Positions 5,881-14,416 of a stretch of DNA of 44,949 nucleotides are shown one piece after another. Numbering within the stretch: the first letter of the stretch is position 1; each line of letters opens with the position of its first letter. This stretch comes from Clostridium ljungdahlii (lineage in GTDB: Bacteria; Bacillota; Clostridia; Clostridiales; Clostridiaceae). The translations under genes were made by a program, and so were the position numbers. The stretch spans positions 1-44,949 of the forward strand of contig NZ_LITT01000016.1 of assembly GCF_001636845.1 (NCBI RefSeq), given 5' to 3'. Below the pieces are notes generated by a model. It was not told the origin of the DNA. It did not search any database and saw only the letters and a list, made by a program, of their open reading frames with translations.

Positions 5881-6197
5881 TATAGTAAAAGTAGAGTTGA
5901 ATTGTTCAATGAATTTCATCCTTTTTTATACTGTAATACTAATGCAATTTAAATTTTTGTTAAATCGTCTTACATTAAAAAGAACTTATTCAATAAGAAG
6001 CAGCATATAATTATATTTATTACAATAATAATTACAAGAATTAACAAATACAAGTAAATTTAAGCATTGAAATTGCTATATTTAGCGATAATACTTTCAA
6101 CACGTTGGTTTATTAAAAGTAAGTAAAAGTGTAAATAGTGTTTTTAAATGGTAAATCAAGTTAAATCTGTTTCGAATATATAATTAGGGGTGATAAA
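5881..6197. other. Intergenic, no gene seen
   Basis: This AT-rich stretch holds no supported ORF or stable hairpin. Its last ~30 bases (TTTCGAATATATAATTAGG ...) are shared with the leader of the paralogous small gene at 15765 and probably contain its promoter. Confidence 0.5.
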
Positions 6198-6386
6198 ATG
6201 AGAGTATATCCAATTATCAAATCTAATAATGAATTTTGTAGGAATTTAAATAGTGAATATGAAAATAGACATAAAAGAAATAATGGGATGGGTATGTTGT
6301 TTTATGAAATGCTAGAAAAACATATATTAGAAAATACATATGAAAAAATGGAAAATGCGAAAAAAGTAATAGAAAGTTTATATTAA
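6198..6386 (+). CDS. Small conserved protein, paralogue of 15765-15944
   Basis: The 62-residue product begins MRVYPIIKSNNEFCRNLNS and has a charged middle (ENRHKRNN) and a helical tail with FYEMLEKHI. A second copy at 15765 shares IIKSNNEFxRNLNSE, HKRNN and FYEML, plus about 27 bases of identical leader including AGGGGTGATAAA and a TATATAAT -10-like element. Such retention of promoter and coding sequence implies a real, expressed two-member family. No function is recognised; lack of a signal or membrane segment suggests a cytoplasmic, possibly partner-binding peptide. Confidence 0.6.
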   Translation: MRVYPIIKSNNEFCRNLNSEYENRHKRNNGMGMLFYEMLEKHILENTYEKMENAKKVIESLY

Positions 6387-6463
6387 GTTAAACTAGATGC
6401 TCACAAGATTATATTTGTTCGAATAATATGTAGGGGTAAATATTAAATATCGGAGGAATTTTA

Positions 6464-7276
6464 GTGGGCTATTATGTTGAAGTGGAACCTTGGGTGAAAA
6501 TTTATGTGGAGGATATTAATCCTAATGGAAATAAAACCATAGTGTTTTTACATGGTTGGCCTGGAAATCATAATTTATTTGAATATCAATTTAATGTACT
6601 TCCTAAACATGGATATAGATGTATTGGCATAGATCAAAGAGGATTTGGTAAATCTGATAGACCATTTATAGGTTATGATTATAATACACTGGCGGATGAT
6701 GTTAGAAAAGTGGTGGAAGCTTTAAAGTTGAAAAATTTTATGTTAGCAGGTCATTCTACAGGAGGAGCCATTGCTGTTAGGTATATGTCAAGGTATAAAG
6801 AATATGGCGTATCAAAACTTTTGAACTTTGCAGCAGCAGCTCCTAGTCTTATTAAACGTCCCAATTTTCCATATGGACTTGATAAGAAAACTGTAACTAG
6901 TATTATTAGTCAAACATATAATGACAGACCTAAAATGTTAAGTGATTTTGGTGATATATTCTTTTTTCAGCATATAACTAAACCTTTTGCTGATTGGTTC
7001 TTAAGTTTGGGATTACAGGCAGCAAGTTGGTCAACTATTGCAGTAGCAAATACATGGATACGAGAAGAACTGTTTAATGATTTATCCTCAATAAGTGTTC
7101 CAACATTAATACTACATGGAATTCACGATAAGGTTGTACCTTTTGAATTGGGAGAAGTGCAAAACAAATGTATTAGAAATTCAAAACTCATACCATTTAA
7201 ATATAGTGGCCATGGATTATTTTATGATGAGAAAGATAAATTTAATGAAGAATTAATGAAATTTATCGAAGAATAG
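6464..7276 (+). CDS. Alpha/beta hydrolase (esterase/haloperoxidase-like)
   Basis: GTG start with GGAGG seven bases upstream. The 270-residue protein has the full alpha/beta-hydrolase signature: HGWPGN near residue 30 (oxyanion loop), DQRGFGKSDRP, the nucleophile elbow GHSTGG (Ser98), an acid loop HGIHDKVVPF and catalytic His in SGHGLFYDE. This arrangement is typical of non-haem chloroperoxidase/arylesterase-like cytoplasmic hydrolases; no signal peptide is present. Substrate cannot be told. It is monocistronic, ending at the terminator at 7326. Confidence 0.85.
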   Translation: MGYYVEVEPWVKIYVEDINPNGNKTIVFLHGWPGNHNLFEYQFNVLPKHGYRCIGIDQRGFGKSDRPFIGYDYNTLADDVRKVVEALKLKNFMLAGHSTGGAIAVRYMSRYKEYGVSKLLNFAAAAPSLIKRPNFPYGLDKKTVTSIISQTYNDRPKMLSDFGDIFFFQHITKPFADWFLSLGLQAASWSTIAVANTWIREELFNDLSSISVPTLILHGIHDKVVPFELGEVQNKCIRNSKLIPFKYSGHGLFYDEKDKFNEELMKFIEE

Positions 7277-7325
7277 AATTTAAAATTTCTATTAAAATGT
7301 TGTAATTAGTAGATTTTGATTAGGC

Positions 7326-7358
7326 GCCACCAATTATTAACAAATTGATGGCTTTAAT
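7326..7358 (+). terminator. Terminator after the hydrolase
   Basis: GCCAcCAATT pairs with AATTGaTGGC with one mismatch, followed by TTTAATATTTT. Confidence 0.55.
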
Positions 7359-7380
7359 ATTTTGTGTTATGCAATGTTTT

Positions 7381-7587
7381 CTATGAATGGTAGTTTTTGT
7401 ACTGACTTAATCCAGAAGCTATTTTTTCACATTCGTCAAGACAAGTAGAAACTTGGTTTAACTGGGTATTTATTTGATTTTTAATATTAGAATTTTCCAC
7501 TTCATCTGCAGCCATTTGCAAACCTTGCTGAGCACTTTTCAATGATTCTTTTACTTTATGAATATTATTCCTTGCTTGTGAATTCAT
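7381..7587 (-). CDS. Small helical protein, 68 residues
   Basis: The ribosome site GGGAGG precedes the ATG at 7587. The sequence is Gln/Asn-rich and amphipathic: HKVKESLKSAQQGLQMAADE, then INTQLNQVSTCLDECEKIA, suggesting a two-helix coiled coil. It resembles in style the short helical clostridial proteins related to DUF1657, but no firm match is claimed. It stands alone. No signal or membrane segment is present. Confidence 0.6.
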   Translation of the reverse strand: MNSQARNNIHKVKESLKSAQQGLQMAADEVENSNIKNQINTQLNQVSTCLDECEKIASGLSQYKNYHS

Positions 7588-7847
7588 ATATCAATTCCTC
7601 CCTTATCATCTACTTTGATTAATATTATTTACAATATAGAAAATATAATACTAAAATTTTTGATCGAATTCACACTAAGCTATATTGAGTGTTTTACAGA
7701 CATTTTTGTATTAAAAATAGAAAACCTAAATGAACAAATTAGAAGTTTGATGAATACTTTAAAAGTGGGGCATTGGTATATCCAAAGTTAGATATTTAGA
7801 GCATATTATTGAACAACTAAGATAAATTTAAAGTGGAGGAAAATGAT

Positions 7848-8429
7848 ATGATTAGCGTAAATGATATTGTAGCCATAGGTGGAGTATTAGTTGGTGTAAT
7901 CGGAGGTATATTTGGGTTAACACCTTATTTGAAGAAAAGGAATATTAATGTAGACAAGGTATTAAGCACAACAGAACAAGTTTTAACTGCAGCAGAACCA
8001 CTTATAAAAATTTCAGAGACTTTACCTGCTCTAAAACCTGCTGGAAGTTTGATAGATTGGATAGAACAGAAAGCAAAAGCAGGTGTAAAAGCAGCTGAAC
8101 AACTATATCATTCAGGAATATTAAAAACTGATGAAGACAGATTTAAGGCAGCTCAGAACACGGTATATGCTGCACTTAAGGAAATTAATGTGGAACCTAC
8201 AATGAATCAAAGAAAGCTCATTAGTGATTTTATCCAAGAGGCAGTAAATGACTTAGGACATGCTATTCCTACAGAAACTGAAAAAAATGCACAAATTCAA
8301 AAGGCTCAGCAAGATTTAGCTGAAGTACAAAAAGAAAATGAAAAATTGAAGCAAAAACTAGCTAATATACAGAATACTGTAACTCCTGTACAAAAGGCTG
8401 ATACAGCAGCTGAAGGTAATGTATCATAA
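7848..8429 (+). CDS. LLH-type phage holin-like protein
   Basis: ATG 7848 is chosen because GGAGG sits seven bases before it; the GTG at 7833 overlaps that ribosome site. The 193-residue protein has one N-terminal membrane segment (IVAIGGVLVGVIGGIFGL) and then helical stretches. These include KAGVKAAEQLYHSG and a LISDFIQEAVNDL block that match phage holin superfamily 6 (LLH). A coiled-coil tail (QKAQQDLAEVQKENEKLKQK) extends past the usual domain. No endolysin, tail or portal genes adjoin it, although a stand-alone amidase-like protein lies 2 kb upstream. It is either a prophage relic or a domesticated membrane protein. Confidence 0.7.
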   Translation: MISVNDIVAIGGVLVGVIGGIFGLTPYLKKRNINVDKVLSTTEQVLTAAEPLIKISETLPALKPAGSLIDWIEQKAKAGVKAAEQLYHSGILKTDEDRFKAAQNTVYAALKEINVEPTMNQRKLISDFIQEAVNDLGHAIPTETEKNAQIQKAQQDLAEVQKENEKLKQKLANIQNTVTPVQKADTAAEGNVS

Positions 8430-8445
8430 ACAGAGTTCAATAAGA

Positions 8446-8490
8446 AATAAAATCTAGAGTAGTGTAAAAGCTATTTTAGGTTTTATTTTT
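8446..8490 (+). terminator. Terminator after the holin-like gene
   Basis: AATAAAATCTAGAGTAG is partly complementary to CTATTTTAGGTTTTATT, and the hairpin is followed by a T-rich run. Confidence 0.65.
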
Positions 8491-8675
8491 GTATATTAAC
8501 TGTAATGATTTCTTTGCAAAAGATAAATTCTAGAAAAGGAATTTTTAATTCAATATAGAATACTATTTAATACAAATAACAGATAATGTTATTGCCATAA
8601 GCTAGGTGACAGTCATATAAGGGTAATACTTAGTATAGTAACATACACTAAATATAAGTAAAGGGGATGGATAAT

Positions 8676-9305
8676 ATGATTTTGGGAATTAGTGCAAGCG
8701 GCAGAAAAGATGGAATTACCAGCAAGACAGTGAAAGCTATATTGGAAGCAAGTAATTCAGAGTATGAATACATTTCATTATCAGGCAAGAGAATTAATGG
8801 TTGTGTTGGATGTACACTTTGCGCCGCCGATAATCAGTGCAAAGTTAAAGATGACTGGAATGAAATAGCAGAAAAAATGTTAATGGCAGATGCAATTGTT
8901 TTTGGTGCACCTAATTATGGATGGACTATAAATGCCCTTGGTCATGCATGCTTGGAAAGAACTTTTTGCTTTCGACATAGAGGAGTTTTTAGTCTATCCG
9001 GCAAGATTGGTATAGCAGTTAGTTCTAGTTATAGTGAGCAAGGAGCCGGTTTAGTCAATATGATTATAAAAAAAGCTATGATGGGTAATAAGATGTCAGT
9101 AGTTGGTACTATATCCGCTCATGGATATTCCCAATGTTACACATGTGGATTTGGTCACAAATGTAGTGTAGGGAATGTGGTTAAGAAACATGGTCCTTTG
9201 GATAAAATCGAAAAGAAACATCTTCCGCCTAGTTTTGAAGAGCAGGAAGATACAATCCTTCAAGCTAATAGTATGGGAAAATTATTGGGGTCTTTAGGAG
9301 TCTGA
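8676..9305 (+). CDS. Iron-sulfur flavoprotein (Isf-like NADPH-dependent FMN reductase family)
   Basis: ATG 8676 has AGGGG nine bases upstream; the ATG at 8667 touches that site. The 209-residue protein opens with a flavodoxin-like FMN loop, ILGISASGRKDGITSK. A compact cysteine motif follows, CVGCTLCAADNQC (C-x2-C-x2-C-x5-C), as in iron-sulfur flavoproteins that bind one 4Fe-4S cluster beside FMN. GAPNYGWTIN forms the second flavin loop. A further CYTCGFGHKC pair near residue 160 is less usual and may hold extra metal. Such proteins move electrons in anaerobes and reduce oxygen species or quinones; the partner here is unknown. A bidirectional terminator follows. Confidence 0.8.
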   Translation: MILGISASGRKDGITSKTVKAILEASNSEYEYISLSGKRINGCVGCTLCAADNQCKVKDDWNEIAEKMLMADAIVFGAPNYGWTINALGHACLERTFCFRHRGVFSLSGKIGIAVSSSYSEQGAGLVNMIIKKAMMGNKMSVVGTISAHGYSQCYTCGFGHKCSVGNVVKKHGPLDKIEKKHLPPSFEEQEDTILQANSMGKLLGSLGV

Positions 9306-9314
9306 ATAAAGAAT

Positions 9315-9357
9315 AATGCAAAATAAGCACTGGTTAAAACGGGTGCTTATTTTGCAT
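9315..9357. terminator. Bidirectional terminator between convergent genes
   Basis: AATGCAAAATAAGCAC (9315-9330) pairs with GTGCTTATTTTGCATT. T-rich flanks in both directions serve the flavoprotein and the PucR-type gene. Confidence 0.85.
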
Positions 9358-9375
9358 TAGAAGATTCTAAATTTA

Positions 9376-10938
9376 TTAATCAGTTTTTTTTAGCTGCTCA
9401 AGCATGTCCATAATAAGAAATGATAATTGTAATTGAAATATAGTCTGATAGTCTGTAAAGTTTAGTCCTGTCAATTCTACAATTCGATTAAGTCTATATT
9501 TTATTGTATTATAGTGAGTAAATAATGATTTAGCAGTTGGTACAATTTCTAACCTATTGGTAATATATGCTTTTATAGTTTCTAGTAACATGTGGTATTT
9601 GTCTGATTCTAGCTCTTGCAAAGTTTTTATAGCTGGATGAATCAAAGGTGACAAATCCTTTTGATTGGCATAAGTCAAGAAAACGTGTTGAAGAATAATA
9701 TCTGAATATTTAATAATGGGTTTAGAAAAATGTAATTTCCAACCGGTATGCAGTGCTTCACAAGCAGAACGGTAACATTCAGGCAATGAATAAAGATTGC
9801 TAAATAGCAAGCTAATACCAGCACGACAATTAAAAGAATCTAATAAATTTTCAAAATTAGTCCATTCAAATTCTGTGAATGGTTCATTTGATTTATAATC
9901 ATAAAGAGCTACAAGGTGATTATCGTAATATACAATGTTATCTCGTCCCAGGAAGTTTTGAAGTTTTCTTTTAAATAGAAAAGCTTTGTCTTTGTCTTGT
10001 AAAAGGTCATTTTTTAGTTCAATAACTATCAATATCAAATTATCATATAACTTCAAATTAAATTGGTGTATGCGCTCATTAATTGCATTACGATCATATA
10101 ATTTTTCATTTAATAGGGATGTTAAAAATGATTCTATTAGGGGAGAACAAGAAGCTTGTTCTGCATGATTATTAGTTAAAAATTGGCAAAGACAATTTCC
10201 TATGAGTGTAATAATCTGTTGATCAGTTTCAGATATTGACTTATTATATGCTAATGTTTTAAGATATCCTACAGGAGTATTATTGTATAAAATACGAAAA
10301 ACTAATTGGTCATGATTTAAAATACCCTTTTCCCATATTAAAAGAGGTTTTTGCGGATATGTTCTTTCATCAGCTAATCCATCCATCATTACAGAGTTAA
10401 CATATTCTTCTGTTACATATCCTTTAGATAATGTCCATTCCCATAAAGGTTCATTAATAACGGTGTTACCGCCAGCATGAGCAATAAAACAAAGTGAAAC
10501 ATCTACCAACAAGAGAGGATTCCCTAATAACTCCAGGCCTAAATCAAGCACTTCCTGCAAAGTGGAAGTATTCTTATTTAATTGCATAATTTTGAGAGCA
10601 CATTCAGATACATACATAGCATTATCAAAGTAATCCTGTACTGAGTTAAATAGCATATTAAGGTTTGTACTAGGTTCAACGTAAATATAGTCACATTTAT
10701 GGGCTAAAGAATCGTATGCAAAAGTGTCACTATCCTTTATCAGTAAAAATGTTGTTGGTACAGTTGTTTGAACAGATGCTAGTTGAGAAGCTTTACCTAT
10801 GTATATACAGTCTGAATGTAAGTTACTTAAATTGTTATTTAACAAACGAAAAGTACGCACCTCATGATAACATTTACATACGGAAGTTGGTTTAAATTCT
10901 GAAAGAAATTCTAATAAGCTGCTAATTTTTACTGCCAT
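9376..10938 (-). CDS. PucR/CdaR-family transcriptional regulator
   Basis: The 520-residue protein starts at an ATG with GGAGGAATTATT upstream. It has an N-terminal PucR-type domain (about 1-125), a middle region with the CdaR GGDEF-like fold (about 280-410) and a C-terminal helix-turn-helix. The last reads SLFTHYNTIKYRLNRIVEL and TGLNFTDYQTIFQLQLSF, the PucR HTH_30 signature. Such regulators activate catabolic genes when a substrate is sensed by the N-terminal domain. It is divergent from the MFS/oxidoreductase/dehydrogenase operon at 11213, so that operon is its probable target, through the palindrome at 11037 or elsewhere in the 274-base gap. Confidence 0.85.
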   Translation of the reverse strand: MAVKISSLLEFLSEFKPTSVCKCYHEVRTFRLLNNNLSNLHSDCIYIGKASQLASVQTTVPTTFLLIKDSDTFAYDSLAHKCDYIYVEPSTNLNMLFNSVQDYFDNAMYVSECALKIMQLNKNTSTLQEVLDLGLELLGNPLLLVDVSLCFIAHAGGNTVINEPLWEWTLSKGYVTEEYVNSVMMDGLADERTYPQKPLLIWEKGILNHDQLVFRILYNNTPVGYLKTLAYNKSISETDQQIITLIGNCLCQFLTNNHAEQASCSPLIESFLTSLLNEKLYDRNAINERIHQFNLKLYDNLILIVIELKNDLLQDKDKAFLFKRKLQNFLGRDNIVYYDNHLVALYDYKSNEPFTEFEWTNFENLLDSFNCRAGISLLFSNLYSLPECYRSACEALHTGWKLHFSKPIIKYSDIILQHVFLTYANQKDLSPLIHPAIKTLQELESDKYHMLLETIKAYITNRLEIVPTAKSLFTHYNTIKYRLNRIVELTGLNFTDYQTIFQLQLSFLIMDMLEQLKKTD

Positions 10939-11036
10939 AATAATTCCTCCATAATATAGTCTTTATTAAATTATATAGTAAGTAGTGTAAACAAGCAAGA
11001 TGATAGGTGTCTAAACATGCGATATTATAAAGTATG

Positions 11037-11052
11037 TTGCAATTTATTGCAA
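11037..11052. promoter_or_regulatory. Inverted repeat TTGCAA-TTTA-TTGCAA in the divergent intergenic region
   Basis: Two self-complementary TTGCAA half-sites separated by four bases lie between the PucR-type gene and the MFS operon, about 160 bases before the latter. This is a candidate regulator site. Evidence is symmetry and position only. Confidence 0.4.
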
Positions 11053-11212
11053 ATTAGAGGTAATAGATTATCAATAAATTATAAAAATAAAATGCAATAT
11101 ATTTAATGATAATAATTTAACAATTTCACTTTTAGACGATGCATTGAAAGGTAGGTACGTGATAAAATTAGTTTAAGAAATAACCCTACTGTATGAAAGG
11201 AGAGAAATATTT

Positions 11213-12382
11213 ATGGAAAATGCAAAAAGTAAAATTAAGTTAGGAATTTACGGCATTGGATTATTAATGATGGGTGTTATCGGCATTTCTAGTTCTTTAT
11301 CGACAATAGGAGCTAAATTTCCTGAAGCGTCACAAACGATGATTCAGAATCTAATTTCAATACCATGCATTGTAATTATACCTACAACTATTGTAGTCGG
11401 CAAGCTTATGCAAACGATTTCTAAAAAGAATATTGCACTAGCAGGAATTATAATTTTCCTTATAGGAGGATCAGCACCTGCATTTATGACATCTTTCACA
11501 ACTATTCTAGTTATGAGAGGGATACTTGGTGTTGGTATAGGCATATGTCAAGTTGTTAGTACTGCAATTGTTGCTGATAATTTTAGTGGAGTTGAACAAC
11601 AAAAAGTACAGGGGACATTACAAGCAAGCCAAATGGCAGGAGCAGCTATTATGGTTTTTGCAGGTGGGTGGCTGACAGAAGTGAGATGGAATTATGTATT
11701 TTTCGTTCATTTACTTGCAATCATATCACTTATTTTAGTAGTAGTTATGGTACCAAATACAAAACCGGAAAAAATGACAACAACAGGTGATGTGCAAAAA
11801 ACAAAGCTTACAAGTGCTACATGGGGATGGGTTATATTCATGTTTATCCTATTTATCAGTGTACAAGTATATTCCATTTCATTGTCGTTTCTTGTAACAG
11901 AAAAAAATCTTGGAACTGCTGCAGATTCAGGACTAGGGTTAGCATTCTTTGCAATTGGCGGTATTATTATGGGATTGTTATATGGCAGCCTGGCAAAGAG
12001 GACTAAAAACTGTGCAATTGCAGTTGGCTGTTTGATGCTGGCAATAGCTTATGTAGTCATAGCATTTGCTGGAAGTATGATTGTGTGCCATATTGGCAGC
12101 ATACTTGTTGGTATGGCCGTTTCTGCTGCTTTACCTGGTATTTTTATCAATACAGGGATGTCTGTAGATGGATTTTCAGCAGGTATGGCAATTTCAGTTG
12201 TGACCTGTGCACAAAATTTTGGCCAATTTTGTTGCCCATATATTATTAATCCAATTTCCGCATCAATTAGCGGCGGCCACAGTGTAAACTTTATGTGTTT
12301 TATCATAGGAGCAATTGTGGCAGCTGCCTTAACTATACTGATGTTGGTTTGGGGTGTTAAAAAAAATAGGCAAGTAATTTAA
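11213..12382 (+). CDS. MFS transporter
   Basis: This 389-residue, 12-segment hydrophobic protein is the first gene of a three-gene operon. The ribosome site is AAAGGAGAGAAA. Family features include a charged loop between helices 2 and 3 (GKLMQTISKKN), RGILGVGIGICQVVSTAIVAD in helix 4-5 and a central hydrophilic linker around residue 190 (KPEKMTTTGDVQKTK). The overall pattern fits drug:H+ antiporter-like or organic acid MFS carriers. Linked to a flavin-dependent enoate reductase-like enzyme and an alcohol dehydrogenase, it likely imports the substrate or exports the reduced product. The exact substrate is unknown. Confidence 0.85.
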   Translation: MENAKSKIKLGIYGIGLLMMGVIGISSSLSTIGAKFPEASQTMIQNLISIPCIVIIPTTIVVGKLMQTISKKNIALAGIIIFLIGGSAPAFMTSFTTILVMRGILGVGIGICQVVSTAIVADNFSGVEQQKVQGTLQASQMAGAAIMVFAGGWLTEVRWNYVFFVHLLAIISLILVVVMVPNTKPEKMTTTGDVQKTKLTSATWGWVIFMFILFISVQVYSISLSFLVTEKNLGTAADSGLGLAFFAIGGIIMGLLYGSLAKRTKNCAIAVGCLMLAIAYVVIAFAGSMIVCHIGSILVGMAVSAALPGIFINTGMSVDGFSAGMAISVVTCAQNFGQFCCPYIINPISASISGGHSVNFMCFIIGAIVAAALTILMLVWGVKKNRQVI

Positions 12383-12410
12383 AAATATACAACTTGGAGG
12401 GAGAAAAGAT

Positions 12411-14384
12411 ATGTATCAAAAATTATTTTCGTCAAAAAATATTGGATCAATGACTGTGCGAAATAGAATAGTTATGACTGCAATGGGTAACCATTTGGCA
12501 GAAGCAGATGGAAGTGTTTCAGAATCAGATGTAGCATTTTATGGAGAACGAGCAAAAGGTGGAGTAGGTCTTATAATCACAGAGTGTGCTTGCATCAATT
12601 TAGAAATTGGAAAAGGAAATTGCAGGCAGATAGCAGTAGATGATGATAAATACATTGAGGGATTGAAAAGAATGGCAGATGAAATTCATAAATATGGCTC
12701 AGTGGTAGCTGTTCAAATCTATCATCCAGGGCGTCAGGGAATTGCAGTAATTAATGGAAATACAACCATGCAAGCACCTAGTGTTACAGAATGTCAGGTG
12801 GTTCATCAACCAACTCATGAGATGACAAAAGAAGAAATTAGAGATACAATCGATAGATTTATTCAGGGAGCTAAAAGGCTGCAGAAAGCCGGAATTGACG
12901 CAGTTGAACTTCATGGAGCACATGGTTATATGATTGGTCAATTTTTAAGCCCGTATACGAATAAAAGAACGGACGAATATGGTGGAAGTTTTGAAAACCG
13001 TATGAGATTTTTAGATGAAATTATTGCAGGAGTTCGTAAGGAGTGTGGATCAAATTATCCTATTATTGTAAGATACTCAGCAGATGAGTGTATGGGTTAT
13101 GCGGGATATCCGGAATTAGGAATACATTTAGATGAAGGAGTAAAGATTGCAAAGCATTTAGAGGCACAAGGAGTTGATGCACTTGATGTAAGCTGTGGTA
13201 TTTATGAAACAATGAATACATCCTGGGAACCAGTTGGTTTTGATCAAGGATGGAAAATTAATATTCCAGCTAAGATCAAAGAGTCAGTTTCTATCCCGGT
13301 AATTGGTGTATCTGTTATTCGTGAGCCAGAATTTGCAGAGAAGGTTCTTGAAGAAGAAAAAGTAGATTTTATAGGATCAGCTAGACAATTCTTTGCTGAC
13401 CCAGAATGGGGAAATAAAGCACAACAGGGAAAAGAAAAAAGTATTAGAAAATGTATCTCTTGCTTGTATTGCATGGAAACATTAATGTCTGCAGATATGG
13501 GATCAGCACCTATGGCATGTGCAATTAATTATCAGGGAGGCAGAGAAAATCAGTATGGGGACCATTGTTTGAAGAAAGATGGTAAGGGACATATAGTTGT
13601 AGTTATTGGTGCCGGACCATCAGGAATGGAAGCAGCTCGCATATTAGCAAAACGTGAATTCAAGCCAATTGTTTTTGAAAAGAATTCTAAGGTTGGTGGG
13701 CAAATTGTATATGCTTCTAAGCCGCCTAAAAAAGAAAAAACAGCATGGCTAATTGATTACCAAAAAGGGCAATTGGATGAACTTGGTGTCGAGGTAAAAA
13801 CAAATCATGCACCAACAATAGATGAAATAAAAGCATTAAATCCCTATGCAGTATTTGTTGCACAAGGCTCTAATCCTATAATGCCAAAATCTATTCCAGG
13901 ACTTGATGGAGAAAAGGTTTATACACCAGTAGATATTTTGAGTGGAAAAATAACACTTAAAGGTAAAAAGGTTGGTGTTATTGGTTCAGGCATGACAGGA
14001 ATTGAGACTGCAGAATTGTTGGGATCACAAGGCAATAAGGTAACAGTATTTGAAATGGCAGATGAAATAGGGCCGGGAATATTCTTTCAAAACCTGATTG
14101 ATGTTATGGGAAGAATAGCAGAACGTGAAATTAAACTATATCCAAAGAATAAATTGGTAAAAATTGATGGAACTACTGTGACAGTGGAAACGACAGATAC
14201 TAATGAAATTAAAAATTTTGATTTTGATGCAGTAGTAGTTTCTTTGGGAACAGCATCTAATAAAGAATTGGTAGAAGAAATAAGGAAAGCATTTGACAAG
14301 GTTGTATTGCTTGGCGATGCGGCAAAGGCAGGGCGTATTGAGGCAGCTGTTGGCAGCGGATATAAAGCAGCATTTGAATTATAA
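12411..14384 (+). CDS. NADH:flavin oxidoreductase / 2,4-dienoyl-CoA reductase-like (BaiCD/BaiH type)
   Basis: The 657-residue protein has two halves. Residues 1 to ~340 form an old-yellow-enzyme TIM barrel (NRIVMTAMGNH, VELHGAHGYMIGQFLSPYTN with RTDEYGGSFENR) that binds FMN. A cysteine cluster, CISCLYC with a later MACAIN, binds 4Fe-4S. Residues ~390-657 hold a first dinucleotide fold, VVIGAGPSGMEAA, and a second, VGVIGSGMTGIETAE, for FAD and NAD(P)H. This is the plan of 2,4-dienoyl-CoA reductase, enoate reductase and the bile-acid enzymes BaiCD/BaiH. It should reduce an activated C=C bond using NAD(P)H. It lies 28 bases after the MFS gene and 32 before the alcohol dehydrogenase; the three are surely co-transcribed. 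Confidence 0.9.
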   Translation: MYQKLFSSKNIGSMTVRNRIVMTAMGNHLAEADGSVSESDVAFYGERAKGGVGLIITECACINLEIGKGNCRQIAVDDDKYIEGLKRMADEIHKYGSVVAVQIYHPGRQGIAVINGNTTMQAPSVTECQVVHQPTHEMTKEEIRDTIDRFIQGAKRLQKAGIDAVELHGAHGYMIGQFLSPYTNKRTDEYGGSFENRMRFLDEIIAGVRKECGSNYPIIVRYSADECMGYAGYPELGIHLDEGVKIAKHLEAQGVDALDVSCGIYETMNTSWEPVGFDQGWKINIPAKIKESVSIPVIGVSVIREPEFAEKVLEEEKVDFIGSARQFFADPEWGNKAQQGKEKSIRKCISCLYCMETLMSADMGSAPMACAINYQGGRENQYGDHCLKKDGKGHIVVVIGAGPSGMEAARILAKREFKPIVFEKNSKVGGQIVYASKPPKKEKTAWLIDYQKGQLDELGVEVKTNHAPTIDEIKALNPYAVFVAQGSNPIMPKSIPGLDGEKVYTPVDILSGKITLKGKKVGVIGSGMTGIETAELLGSQGNKVTVFEMADEIGPGIFFQNLIDVMGRIAEREIKLYPKNKLVKIDGTTVTVETTDTNEIKNFDFDAVVVSLGTASNKELVEEIRKAFDKVVLLGDAAKAGRIEAAVGSGYKAAFEL

Positions 14385-14416
14385 AAATAATAGGCTAAAA
14401 AAGGAGGAAATGATAA

